Shown one piece after another: positions 44,994 through 54,919 of a stretch of 64,000 nt of DNA. How positions within the stretch are numbered: position 1 is the stretch's first letter; each line of letters starts with the position of its first letter. The position numbers were made by a program, and so were the translations under genes. This DNA comes from Bog-756 sp963835465 (lineage in GTDB: Bacteria; Actinomycetota; Acidimicrobiia; Acidimicrobiales; RAAP-2): NCBI GenBank assembly GCA_963835465.1, contig CAWIFR010000008.1:372001-436000 (forward strand), written 5' to 3'. The notes below the pieces were generated by a model, which made no database searches, was not told where the DNA came from, and saw only the letters and a program-made list of their open reading frames with translations.

Positions 44994-47900
44994 GTGAGGG
45001 GAGCCCGCCACCGGGGCCGCCGCCGGGTGGTGGCGCTGTCCGTGGCGCTGACGACCGGCCTGGTCAGTCTGGTCGCCATCTCCTCGCCTTCCTCGGGCGC
45101 ATCCCTGACCGTGGCGCAACCGACCCCCTCCGGATCGACCACGACACCGACACCGCCGGTCCCGGGAGCGCCGCCCGTCCTGCCGGTCCGCTCCCCCACC
45201 ACCCTGCACCCACCGGTGATCCCGACGGCAGGATCCGCCTATCTCGGTGCCTTCGTCGACCCCTCGGGAGCCGGGCTCACTGCGGCGACCCCGTTGGGAG
45301 GCAGCGTCGGCACCGCCGCCGAGTTGGCCGCGCTGCCCGGCGTGGAGCAGAGCCTGGGTCGTCCCCTGTCGCTCGTCGAAGTGGACCAGGGTTGGAGCGT
45401 TCCCCTGGACACCGGCACGCTCGGGCAGGTGACCGCGGCCGGCGCCATCCCGATGATCACCTGGGAGTGCGGCGACACCGATGCCAACATCACCGCCGGG
45501 GCGGACGACACGCTCATCACCCGGTTCGGCCAGCAGCTGAACGCGCTGGGTGCTCCGGTCCTGTTGCGGTGGTTCCCGGATCCCAACGGTTCGGACCCCG
45601 TGACGCAGGGATGCCTGGGCGCGGGCGGTGCGTCGGGCTACGTGGCGGCCTACCGGCACGTCCAGCAGCTCCTCGTGGCTGCCGGCGCTTCCAACGCGGC
45701 GAGCGTCTGGTCCATCGACGCCTCGCAGGGCTCCAGCTCGGCCTGGGCCGGCTTCTATCCCGGTCCGGACAGCGCGGACTGGATCGCCGCCGACGCCTTC
45801 GGCCCGGCCGCCGCTCCCGGGACGAGTGCGTTCGACGGGTGGTATTCGACCTTTGCCTCCTATGGGAAGCCGCTGCTGGTCTCGAACACCGGGGTCGCGC
45901 CGGGCTCCCAGAGCCAGTACCTCGGCCAGGTCGGCGCCGACCTCCCCACCGGGTATCCCGCAGTCAAGGGCCTGGTCTACTTCGACGCACCCCAGTCGGT
46001 CACGCAGGTCCCGTTGGCCCTCGATGCCAACGGCCGGGCCTCCTTCGGGGCGCTGTCACGGGCCCCCTATTTCCAGCCGGCCCGGTCACCATCGGTGACC
46101 ACCGTCAGCGCCGGTGGCCTCCACGTCACCCAGGGTCAGCCGGTGTCGATCTCGGGCACGGTGGACGGCTCCGACCACGGGGGCAGTGTCACCTACCTGA
46201 GCAACGGTGCCGCCCTCGCCGGCTGTTCGAGCCTGCCCCTCTCGCTGCCCGCCGGCTGCACCACATCTGCCTTGCCGGTGGGTACCGATGCGATCGTCGC
46301 CGCCTACAGCGGTGATGCCGCCGTCGCGCCGTCGACCTCGGCTCCCCAGTCGGTGGTCGTCGAGCCCCCGGCGGGGACCCAGACCCTGGCCGGACCGCAG
46401 TCACACGCCATCGGGACCGGTGCCGGGACAGTCCCGGTCGCCCACACCACCGGGGCCCAGTGCTCCGCGTCGCGGGCCGGCGCTCCCGCGGGGTCGGTCC
46501 GCCAGCCCCCGGTGCCCGGCCCCTGCCAGGCCTACCTCGGCGCCTACCTCGATCCCAACGGCTCGACGGGAACGGGAAACCCCGTCCCTGCCGGGCTCGA
46601 TGGGATCGCCGCCCTCAATCAGGGCACCGCACGCCACCTGTCGATCGTCCAGGTCAATCTGGCCTGGACCGCCACCGTCAACGCCACGCAGCTCGGGCAG
46701 GTGTTCGCCACCGGCGGCATCCCGATGGTCACGTGGTCCTGTGGCGACACCGACGCCAATGTGGCCAGCGGGACCGACGACCTGGCCATCGCCGCCGAAG
46801 CGCGGGCCATGGCCGCAACCGGCATCCCGATGCTGCTCCGGTGGTTCCCCGACCCCGGTGCCGCCCCGGGCGACTCGGCCAGCTGCCTGGGCCAGGCCGG
46901 CGCCGGCGGCTATGTGCAGGCCTATCAGGAGATCGTCCGCCAGTTCCGGCTGGCCGGCGCGACCAACGTGGCGTTCGTGTGGTCGGTGGACACCGATAGC
47001 CCGCAGAGCCCTGGCACGCCCTGGTCCGCCTACTACCCCGGCGACGGCTTCGTCGACTGGATCGGAGCCGACAGTTTCAACGAGACCACCAGTCCGTCCA
47101 CCGTCGACTCGATCAACGCGCAGTTCGGTTCCTGGTACTCGGAGTTCTCCGCCTCCGGCAAGCCGCTCATGATCTCCGACACCGGTGCGGTCGCCAGTCC
47201 GAACTCCACCCTGCAGGCCAACTATCTGCGCATCCTCGGGTCGGCGCTGCCGTCGACGTTCCCGTCGGTCAAGGCGGTCATCTACGACGACGCCAACGGG
47301 CGGGACCCGGTGACCGGGACCGTCCACGGCTTCGGGCTGAACGCCGCCGGCCAGTCGGCCTTCGACTCGTTGTCCGCCGGCTCGTACTTCCAACCCGACC
47401 GGTCCGCCACCCGGACCTCGGTGTCGATCTCGGATGCCGCGCCCCCACGGGGGAAGGTCGTCGTGATCACGGCCGCCGTGGCCGAATCCGATCTGGGCGG
47501 GACCGTGGCCTTCTTGGACAACGGCACCCCCATCGCCGGCTGCGACAACGTGCCGGTGCTGAACGCCAGCAGCTGCGAGACGTCGTCGCTCGCCGAGGGA
47601 TCCCACACCATCGTGGCCGAGTACCTGGGCGACGCGTCCTACGCCCCCTCGTCATCGGCGCCGATGTCGGTCACCGTCAAGCCGACCGCCGGCCTCCGGG
47701 GGCGTCCCTTCATCCCCCCGGTGGGATCGGCGTACCTCGGGGCCTGGGTGCGTCCCCTCCCCGTGGGCAATCTGACGCCGGTCGACCAGGAGCTGAGCAA
47801 GCTCTCGTCGTTCAACAGCGGCCTGAACCGCTCCCTCTCGGTCGTCCACGTCTACCAGGACTGGGCCACCCCGGCATCGACGTCGACCCTGCAGAGGGTG

Positions 47901-49145
47901 CTGGCCAGCGGGGGCACCCCGATGATCGACTGGCGGTGCGGCCCGAGCAACGCCGACATCCTCGCCGGGCGTGACGATGCCCTGATCACCAGCTTCGCCA
48001 CCGAGCTGGCCCAACTGAAGGCCCCGGTCTTCCTGCGGTGGTTCTACGAGTTCAACTTCCCCTACTCGGCGGACTACAAGTCCTGCATGGGCGGACTCGG
48101 GCCCGCCGGCTACGCCGCCGCCTTCCGGCACATCCACGCACTGTTCACCGCGGCCGGGGCCAGCAACGTGTCCTTCGTCTGGTGCATCGCCTCCTCGGGC
48201 CAGGACCAGGACTGGATCAAGTACTACCCCGGGCCCGCCTATGTCGACTGGATCGCCGTCGACGGCTACATGCGGAACTCGACCACCTACACCGCCGGTT
48301 CCTTCGCCCAGCGCTTCGGGGCCTGGTACTCCACATTCGCCTCGTTCGGGAAGCCCATGATGATCACCGAGACCGCCGCCCTCTCGGGGGCCCAGGGTCA
48401 GTACCTGGCCGAGGTCAAGAGCCTGCTCGACACCGGCTACCCGATGATCAGGGGCGTGGTCTATTTCGACGCCCCGGGCAAGGGGGGCACCTTCCAGTAC
48501 ACGCTCGACGCATCGGGCTACTCGGCCTTCCAGGCCATGGCCAGCGACGCCCGCTTCCAGCCTCCCGTGGAGCCCTCGGCCACCTCGGTGTCGGTCTCCA
48601 CGCCGTCGGCCCGTCCCGGGGAGGCCGTCCAGATCAGTGCCAAGGTGGTCTCCGACTACGGGGGCTCGGTGAGCCTCTACAGCAACGGATCCCCCGTGTC
48701 CGGCTGTCAGCAGCTGTCGGTCACCGGGGGCCTGAGCTGCACGACGGTCAGCCTGCCGGCGGGCACCGACGTGCTCACCGCCGCCTACAACGGCGACGCC
48801 GAGTACGGGAAGTCGGTCAGTTCCCCGGCCAGCGTCCGCCTGGGTCCCCTGTTCGGCGCCGACCCTTCGCTTCCACCCCTGCCGCCGCTGCGGAGGATGT
48901 TGGGCGTGGTCGGCCTCCCGCTCACGGCATCGGCCGGCGCCCCGCCCGCACCGCTACTCGTCTCGTCGGACCTGGTGCACGGCCCGCCGAACTCGCTCGA
49001 CCTGTGGGGGACGCTCCTCGGCCGGCGGGGCTTCGGCCGGGACGCCGTGCTGGTCGGCATGGTCCTCATGCTGATCGGGGGGGCCTACATGCTCGTCACC
49101 TGGGTCAAGGACGAGCGTCTGCGGCGGAGGTTGATGAGCCCATGA
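44994..49145 (+). CDS. Surface-anchored protein with three GH26 (mannanase)-like domains and Ig-like repeats
   Basis: A 1383-residue exported protein. The signal VVALSVALTTGLVSLVAISS lies near residues 12-31 and a C-terminal membrane anchor is DAVLVGMVLMLIGGAYMLVT. Between them are three tandem units of about 420 residues, each a GH26-like TIM barrel followed by a Big/Ig-like domain (e.g. GGSVTYLSNGAALAGC). In unit three both catalytic acids are seen: LRWFYEFN and PMMITETAAL. Units one and two have LLRWFPDPN and SNTGVAP, and LLRWFPDPG and ISDTGAV, so they lack them. GH26 enzymes cut beta-mannan or related glucans. GTG 44994 has GGAG upstream. It heads an operon with the HlyD-like and GT2 genes, so it may trim the polymer made there. 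Confidence 0.82.
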   Translation: MRGARHRGRRRVVALSVALTTGLVSLVAISSPSSGASLTVAQPTPSGSTTTPTPPVPGAPPVLPVRSPTTLHPPVIPTAGSAYLGAFVDPSGAGLTAATPLGGSVGTAAELAALPGVEQSLGRPLSLVEVDQGWSVPLDTGTLGQVTAAGAIPMITWECGDTDANITAGADDTLITRFGQQLNALGAPVLLRWFPDPNGSDPVTQGCLGAGGASGYVAAYRHVQQLLVAAGASNAASVWSIDASQGSSSAWAGFYPGPDSADWIAADAFGPAAAPGTSAFDGWYSTFASYGKPLLVSNTGVAPGSQSQYLGQVGADLPTGYPAVKGLVYFDAPQSVTQVPLALDANGRASFGALSRAPYFQPARSPSVTTVSAGGLHVTQGQPVSISGTVDGSDHGGSVTYLSNGAALAGCSSLPLSLPAGCTTSALPVGTDAIVAAYSGDAAVAPSTSAPQSVVVEPPAGTQTLAGPQSHAIGTGAGTVPVAHTTGAQCSASRAGAPAGSVRQPPVPGPCQAYLGAYLDPNGSTGTGNPVPAGLDGIAALNQGTARHLSIVQVNLAWTATVNATQLGQVFATGGIPMVTWSCGDTDANVASGTDDLAIAAEARAMAATGIPMLLRWFPDPGAAPGDSASCLGQAGAGGYVQAYQEIVRQFRLAGATNVAFVWSVDTDSPQSPGTPWSAYYPGDGFVDWIGADSFNETTSPSTVDSINAQFGSWYSEFSASGKPLMISDTGAVASPNSTLQANYLRILGSALPSTFPSVKAVIYDDANGRDPVTGTVHGFGLNAAGQSAFDSLSAGSYFQPDRSATRTSVSISDAAPPRGKVVVITAAVAESDLGGTVAFLDNGTPIAGCDNVPVLNASSCETSSLAEGSHTIVAEYLGDASYAPSSSAPMSVTVKPTAGLRGRPFIPPVGSAYLGAWVRPLPVGNLTPVDQELSKLSSFNSGLNRSLSVVHVYQDWATPASTSTLQRVLASGGTPMIDWRCGPSNADILAGRDDALITSFATELAQLKAPVFLRWFYEFNFPYSADYKSCMGGLGPAGYAAAFRHIHALFTAAGASNVSFVWCIASSGQDQDWIKYYPGPAYVDWIAVDGYMRNSTTYTAGSFAQRFGAWYSTFASFGKPMMITETAALSGAQGQYLAEVKSLLDTGYPMIRGVVYFDAPGKGGTFQYTLDASGYSAFQAMASDARFQPPVEPSATSVSVSTPSARPGEAVQISAKVVSDYGGSVSLYSNGSPVSGCQQLSVTGGLSCTTVSLPAGTDVLTAAYNGDAEYGKSVSSPASVRLGPLFGADPSLPPLPPLRRMLGVVGLPLTASAGAPPAPLLVSSDLVHGPPNSLDLWGTLLGRRGFGRDAVLVGMVLMLIGGAYMLVTWVKDERLRRRLMSP

Positions 49146-49223
49146 GGTCGATGAGGCCATGAGACGGTCACCCACAGAATCCACCAGGCGCCCGGCGGGG
49201 TGCCACGGCCACCAGGAGGTCCG

Positions 49224-50718
49224 ATGACCACGGTTCGGTCCCACCGCAAGACCGAGAAGGTGAGGGGGATGAACGCCTCGCTGAGCATGTCCACTCCCAG
49301 CGGCTCCGACGAGCCCGCCTCGTCCCTCGACCCGGGCGGGGCCTCGCCGGCGCCGACCGCCGGAGGGAGTTCCCGGGTCGGCGTGATCGACGGGCCGGCC
49401 CTGTCCGAGCGCGACCCGGGACGCCTCCACATCAGCCGGCGGCAACTGGCCCTCGCCGTGGTGATCGCCGCACTGGCCGCCATCGCCTCCATCTACACGG
49501 TGGACGCGGCCACCGCCGGCGCCCAGACCTTCCCGGCGGTGGTGAGCACCTCGAAGGTGTACGACCTCAACTTCGCCAACACCGGCAAGGTGGTGGCCAT
49601 CAACGTCAAGCCCGGCCAGGAGGTGAGGGCGGGACAGGTCCTCGCCACCCAGGACCTCGGCACCCTGAACGCCCAGGTGCGCGCCGACCAACAGGTCGTG
49701 GCCGCCGACCAGGCGGCGCTGCAGCAGGCCAGCTCCCCCCAGCTCACCACCGCCCAGAGCGAGCAGAACGGGCTCCAGGTGCAGCAGCAACAGACGGCCC
49801 TGGCCAATGCCCAGGCGGCACTGGCCGCCACCACCCAGACCGGGGCGGCCAACATCGCCGCCGCCCAGGGCGCGGTCACGTCGGCCGAGGCCGTGGCCCA
49901 GGGCAACTACACGCTGTTCACCCAGGCGTGTCCCAACGGGCCGGTGGCGCCCGACCCGAGCCTGACCGGCACCGCCCTGGTGTCGGCCCAGACCCTGTTC
50001 ACCCACTGCCAGCAGCTCCAGAGCACGTCGGACGCCAACAACGCCGCCGTGGCCAAGGCCCAGGCCCAGGTGCCCGTGGTCCAGGCCCAGTCCATGCAGG
50101 CCGACAGACGCGGCCCAGGCGACGGTCAACGCCGCCCAGGCCGCCCTCGACCTGGCCGAGAACCAAGGAGCCCTCCAGACGGCCCCGGGAAGCGTGGGCT
50201 CCCAGGCCCAGGCCAAAGCGGCGCTCAACCAGGCCACCGCCCAACTGGCCCAGGTGCAGCAACAGGTACAGGACGCCACCATCGTGGCCCCGGCCGCCGG
50301 CGTGGTCGCCCAGGTCAACGGCTCCACCGGCGAGAACCTCGGCCCCGCCGGCGTCCCTGCCTACAAGGCCCCGGCGGCCATCGCCGCCAACCAGTCCTCG
50401 GGCTTCTCCCTGTTCCCGTCCCAGCCCACGCCGTCGGGGACCCCGTCCACCGGGGGCACCGAGCCGCTCGTCGAGATCATCGGCGGCATCCAGCAGGTCA
50501 CCGCCCAGGTCCCCGAGTCGAGCATCGGCCGGTTCCAGGTCGGCCACACGGCGACGGTGGCCTTCTCGGTGCTCAACCTCAGCCAGTCCGGCGTCGTCAC
50601 CGGGGTGGTCCTCAGCCCCACCAGCAACAGCTCGGCGGTGACCTACGCGGTGATCGTCAAGCTCAACCGCACCGTGCCCGGCCTCCTGCCCGGGATGACC
50701 GCCACCATCCGGTCGTAG
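49224..50718 (+). CDS. HlyD/MacA-type membrane fusion (adaptor) protein (one apparent frameshift)
   Basis: About 497 residues. One membrane helix (LALAVVIAALAAIASIYTVD, about 75-94) is followed by a biotinyl-lipoyl half (VVAINVKPGQEVRAGQVLAT), a long Gln/Ala-rich coiled coil (about 150-320), the second lipoyl half (DATIVAPAAGVVAQVNGSTG) and a beta-barrel. The frame shifts once near 50106 by an extra base. Such adaptors link an inner-membrane exporter to the outside; here the only partner next door is a GT2 synthase, 10 bp downstream. That resembles the synthase plus adaptor arrangement of exopolysaccharide export. Confidence 0.85.
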
Positions 50719-50728
50719 GGGCGAAGGG

Positions 50729-52690
50729 ATGGCGGTCGTCACCACCGTGGACCTGCGGGGCCTGGCCCTGGTGCTCCTGGACGCGGCCATCCTGGCCTTC
50801 GTGGTCCTGAAGCCGATGACCCGGAGCTACGACGACTCGGACCAGGGCCACGGGCCGCTGGTGCTGATGGTCCCCCCGCTCCGCCCGAGCTACGCCCGCT
50901 GCAGCTCCTTCCTCGCCATCAGCTTCCTCATGTCCCTCCTGCTGGTCGGCCAGCACTCGCCCACCCTGGTGGACGTGTACTACGGCGTGGTCGAGCAGCT
51001 GCTCACCTCGGTCATCCCCCAGCCCACGGTGGTGGACACCTACGTGCACCTGCTCCCCCCGGTGTTCCAGGTGAGCGTCATCGCCTCGGGCGTGGCGCTG
51101 GCCGTCTGCTTCCGGGCCTCGTTGGCCCGACGGATCATGATCCTGATGAACGTCGCCCTGCTGTTGGTCGTCTCGGCGGTGGCCGACGTGCTCTTCGGCG
51201 TCTTCGTGCTCACCACCGGGCTCCCCCTCGGCCCCACGCCGGTCATGGCCCTGCTGATCCAGTACGGCATCGCCGGCCTGGTCATCTTCCGGCTGGCCTT
51301 CACCAGCTTCCAGCTCCCGAAGAAGACGCCGTTCCCCCTGCACCGGGGCCACGACTGGCACGCCGACATCATCCTGGTCGTCTCGACCTTGGCCGCGGTG
51401 GCCGTGGTCTCCGGCATGGCCGCCTTCCTGATCAGGCACTTCGGTGACAACTCGTTGGTGCTGGCCGCCATCGTCATCAGCTGCGGCCCCTACGTCCTGC
51501 GCCTGATCGTCCTGTTCCTCGGGATGGTCCGGCTGGTGCACCACCGTCCCGTGCGCCTGAGCGACGAACGCCCCGCCCTGGAGGTCATCACCCCGGCGTT
51601 CAACGAGGAGATCAACATCGTCGACCTCCTGGAGTCGATCGACGAGGCGGCGGAGTGCTACGGCGGCCCCGTGCGGGCCATCATCTGTGACGACGGCTCC
51701 ACCGACGACACCGTCGCCCTGGCCGAAGCGGCGATGGCCAGGCTCCGCTTCGCCACCGGCGAGATCGTCCACGGCGGTCACCACGGCAAGTCCGCCGCCC
51801 TCAACAAGGCCCTGTCCCGGTGCACCGCGGACTACGTCTTCCGCATCGACGCCGACTGCATCATCGACAAGAAGGCCTTCTCCTACGCCATCTCCTACTT
51901 CCTCTCCGATCCCCAGATCGGCATGGTCGGTGCCTTCACCCTGCCGAGGGAGCCCTACACCACCTGGATCGACCGAGCCCGGCTGTTCGAGCTGGTGGTC
52001 AACTTCGGCCTGGTCCGACCGGCTCTCGACGTGGTCGACGGCGTGACGTGCGTGCCGGGCACCTTCACCGGCTTCCGCCGGGCCCCGGCCGTCGAGATCG
52101 GCGGCTTCGTGGACGGCATGTACGGCGAGGACCAGGACTTCACCGCCGGCATCACCCGCCTCGGGTACCGGGTGCAGCTCGACACCCGGATCCGGTCCTT
52201 CGAGGACGTCCCCAACACGCAGCGCCAGCTCCGGGCCCAACGGACCCGGTGGAACCGCGGCAGCACCATGTCGTTCTCGCGATTCGTGCCGGTGGTGACC
52301 GGGCTCGCCGGACCCCGGTTCTGGTTCTTCGGCACGAGGTCCACCGGTCAGCGCCTGCTGACGCCGCTGCGACTGGCCGTCCTCATGTACATCGTCGCCG
52401 AATCGATCCTGCAACCCAGCGGGAAGATCAACCTCGCCCATCTGGCCATCATCTTGTCCCTGCGGGTGGTGCCCCAGCTGGTCTTCGTGGTCGGGTGCTG
52501 CCTCTACTACGGCAAGGCGCGGGACCTGCTCTGGCTGCCCGTCGAACTGCCCTTCGCCATGCTGAAGCGCTACTACTCGCTGGAGAGCCTCCTGAGCTTC
52601 AACCCCCGTCCGGTGATCACCGCCCGCCTGGCCGAGGAGATCCGCCCACTGGCGAGCGCCCCCGTGCTCGAACACGCCGAGGCCAGCTGA
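50729..52690 (+). CDS. Membrane-bound processive GT2 polysaccharide synthase
   Basis: A 653-residue BcsA/HAS/PgaC-like glycosyltransferase. Membrane helices are at about 8-27, 55-75, 108-130, 135-160, 170-190, 210-235 and 245-270, then the GT2 domain: VITPAFNEEINIVDLLESID, ICDDGSTDDTVALAE, FRIDADCIIDKKA, YGEDQDFTAGI and QRTRWNRGS (the QxxRW motif). More helices follow at about 535-620. No PilZ domain is seen, so direct cyclic-di-GMP activation is not indicated. The polymer is unknown; the GH26-like gene nearby hints at beta-mannan or beta-glucan. Confidence 0.88.
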   Translation: MAVVTTVDLRGLALVLLDAAILAFVVLKPMTRSYDDSDQGHGPLVLMVPPLRPSYARCSSFLAISFLMSLLLVGQHSPTLVDVYYGVVEQLLTSVIPQPTVVDTYVHLLPPVFQVSVIASGVALAVCFRASLARRIMILMNVALLLVVSAVADVLFGVFVLTTGLPLGPTPVMALLIQYGIAGLVIFRLAFTSFQLPKKTPFPLHRGHDWHADIILVVSTLAAVAVVSGMAAFLIRHFGDNSLVLAAIVISCGPYVLRLIVLFLGMVRLVHHRPVRLSDERPALEVITPAFNEEINIVDLLESIDEAAECYGGPVRAIICDDGSTDDTVALAEAAMARLRFATGEIVHGGHHGKSAALNKALSRCTADYVFRIDADCIIDKKAFSYAISYFLSDPQIGMVGAFTLPREPYTTWIDRARLFELVVNFGLVRPALDVVDGVTCVPGTFTGFRRAPAVEIGGFVDGMYGEDQDFTAGITRLGYRVQLDTRIRSFEDVPNTQRQLRAQRTRWNRGSTMSFSRFVPVVTGLAGPRFWFFGTRSTGQRLLTPLRLAVLMYIVAESILQPSGKINLAHLAIILSLRVVPQLVFVVGCCLYYGKARDLLWLPVELPFAMLKRYYSLESLLSFNPRPVITARLAEEIRPLASAPVLEHAEAS

Positions 52691-53313
52691 GCCCTGGTTG
52701 GCCACCCACCGCGGGGGTGGGCGCGGTGCTACCCGCCGGTGGCCAGGGTTTCCCACCAGGGCGGGCTGAAGGGAGGAGGGCGCGGCCAGAGGTCCACGGC
52801 AGGCCGCCGGCCTGGACCGGCCCGTCCGAGGTCAGCGGGAGCGACGTCCCGGGGGCTCACGAAGCCGATCTGCCCGAGGGTGGATCGGATCCATGCTGGT
52901 GGCTACCGTCTTGCCGTGATCCCATCCACTACCGTGCCCGGCTCCGGGCTCGAGGACCAGGCCGGCGGATGGGCCGTCGCTGTGGTCGAGCACCCCGGCG
53001 CCGGCCTGGTCCCCACCACCGCGCTGACCGAACCCGTGAGGGTGGCACGGTTCGCCCCACGATGGAACGATCTCGATCGGGGCATCGTGGATGAGCGCAT
53101 GCGGTCGGACCACGGGCGGGCCACGCGAGCACCGGGTGCGACCCGATGTCCCAGTCGACGAACACCATCCGAGCCGGGAGTGGCGTCGGTGCCGCTCGGT
53201 CCCCGACACCGGGGCCCGCGTCTCGGCCTGCTCTTGGTGGAGGCGGGGGCGGGGCGCGGTTGTCCGCGACCATCCGGTGGTCTCGGCACGGTCCGGCCGG
53301 AGGGGCGTTGCCC
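52691..53313. other. Intergenic region without a convincing gene
   Basis: Frames here are Arg/Pro-rich and do not look coding. A GC-rich stem-loop lies at 52705-52721, directly after the synthase stop. A ribosome site (GGAGGGG) near 53299 belongs to the next gene. I see no CAC/GTG element. Confidence 0.5.
52705..52721 (+). terminator. Possible stem-loop after the GT2 synthase
   Basis: CCCACC pairs with GGTGGG across GCGGG, 15 bp after the stop codon. There is no T-run, so termination is only suggested. Confidence 0.4.
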
Positions 53314-54864
53314 ATGAGGGGGGGTGGCTCCGACGGGACGGCAACCCGCGGGGCAGCCACGGCGGACCCAGCCGCGTCGCCATCCGCGGTGGACGCCCTT
53401 GTCGGCCCCGAGGACGCGACCGGCGGGGCTCCCGATGTCCGTCCCGGCGCCGGCCGCCAGATCGACGGCTGGGACCCGCGACTGGTCGCTGTCCTCACGG
53501 CCCTGGGATTCGGCCTGCCCCTGGTGGGCTACCTCTGGTTCGTCGATCGATTTGCCGTTGACGTTCCCATCGCCGACCAGTGGGTGGACGTACGGGTGAT
53601 CAAGGGCTCCTACGCCCACGTGATCGATTGGGGCCCGATGTGGGCCCAGCACAATGAGAACCGGATCTTCTTCCCCAACGTCGTCGTGGTCCTGCTCGCC
53701 CACATCGCCCACTTCAACATCCGGTGGGAGGAGTTCCTGGGTGCGGCGATGCTCATCGCAGCCACCGCCCTCATCCTCTGGGCCCACAAGCGACGCTCGG
53801 CCACGACTCCGTGGCTCTACTACTGTCCGGTCGCCTTCGTGGCCCTCTCGGTGGTCCAGTACGAGAACACGCTCTGGGGATTCCAGATTGCCTGGTACAT
53901 GGTGTTCCTCGCTCTCGCCACAACCATTGTCCTCCTGGACAGGTTCGTGCTCACCTGGTTGGCGCTCGGCGGTGCGATCGCCGCCGCGGTGCTCGGGAGC
54001 TACTCGTCGCTCCAGGGACTGCTCATCTGGCCGGCCGGGCTCGTACTCCTCTACCTGCGGCGCCGGCCACTTCGCCTGATCGGCGTGTGGATCGGTGCCG
54101 CCGCGGCCTCAGCCGTTCTCTACTTCTACAACTTCGACTTTGCCACCGGCTCCCCCCATTCCCGGTTCGCCGTCGAGCACCCCCTGGCCACCATGAAGTT
54201 CTTCCTGTCCACGGTGGGCAATGTGCTGGGCCGGCCCATGGCCCCGGCCGCGTCACCGGCCAAAGGCACGGCGGTGATGGTGTTCGGCCTCGTCGTCGTC
54301 CTCCTGGCCGTGGCCACCCTCGCCATCTGCGGACTCCGACCTGACCCCCGTGGTGGCGCGGTCGGGATCAGCCTGATTGTCTACGGGCTCCTCTTTGCCG
54401 CACTGGTGACACAAGGTCGATCGAGCGCAGGCATCGCCGAGGCGGGTGCGTCTCGGTACACCACGTTCAGTCTGCTGATCATCATCGGGATCTACCTCGC
54501 CCTGCTCGGCCGCCGGTCCGGTGCCGTCGACCCCCAGTCACCGGCGGCGGGACCCGGCTCACCGGCCTCCCTCTGCAGACCGGGGCGCCGACCGGGATGG
54601 GTCGACCGCATCGCCGTTCCGGCGGTCCTCGCCATCACGTTGCTCGTCGTCGTGGTCCAGCTCTCGGTGGGGTCGCACGCCGGGCTGGAGGGAGCACGGC
54701 AGTTCCACACCAGTCAAGTGGCAGCCGCCGCCGCGCTGCTCAACATCGACCACGAATCGGATGCGCAACTGGCCCGGGCCGAACCCTTCGTTCCGGTGTC
54801 GTTCCTGCGCGCACAGGTCCGGACGCTCAAAGCGCACCGGTTGACCGTGTTCGCCCACCAGTGA
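53314..54864 (+). CDS. Polytopic membrane protein, possible GT-C glycosyltransferase
   Basis: A 516-residue protein with about ten membrane helices (e.g. LVAVLTALGFGLPLVGYLWF, FLGAAMLIAATALILWAH, WYMVFLALATTIVLLDRFVL, GAAAASAVLYFYNF, LLIIIGIYLALLGRR, VPAVLAITLLVVVVQLSVG). The first outside loop holds VPIADQWVDVRVIKGSY and WGPMWAQHNENRIFFPNV, acid- and His-rich as in GT-C enzymes that use lipid-linked sugars. No family is firmly recognised. ATG 53314 was preferred over an upstream in-frame ATG at 53146 since it has a ribosome site and the extra residues are low-complexity. Confidence 0.65.
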   Translation: MRGGGSDGTATRGAATADPAASPSAVDALVGPEDATGGAPDVRPGAGRQIDGWDPRLVAVLTALGFGLPLVGYLWFVDRFAVDVPIADQWVDVRVIKGSYAHVIDWGPMWAQHNENRIFFPNVVVVLLAHIAHFNIRWEEFLGAAMLIAATALILWAHKRRSATTPWLYYCPVAFVALSVVQYENTLWGFQIAWYMVFLALATTIVLLDRFVLTWLALGGAIAAAVLGSYSSLQGLLIWPAGLVLLYLRRRPLRLIGVWIGAAAASAVLYFYNFDFATGSPHSRFAVEHPLATMKFFLSTVGNVLGRPMAPAASPAKGTAVMVFGLVVVLLAVATLAICGLRPDPRGGAVGISLIVYGLLFAALVTQGRSSAGIAEAGASRYTTFSLLIIIGIYLALLGRRSGAVDPQSPAAGPGSPASLCRPGRRPGWVDRIAVPAVLAITLLVVVVQLSVGSHAGLEGARQFHTSQVAAAAALLNIDHESDAQLARAEPFVPVSFLRAQVRTLKAHRLTVFAHQ

Positions 54865-54919
54865 GGCCTCCGGCCCAGGTCGCGGCCCAGACCGCATCGG
54901 TACGCTCCGCTCCTCGGGG

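Noticed and set aside
52739..53317. Plus-strand frame of 192 codons after the GT2 synthase
   Set aside because: Arg/Gly/Pro-rich, no ribosome site, no family features; frames on all strands here look alike.
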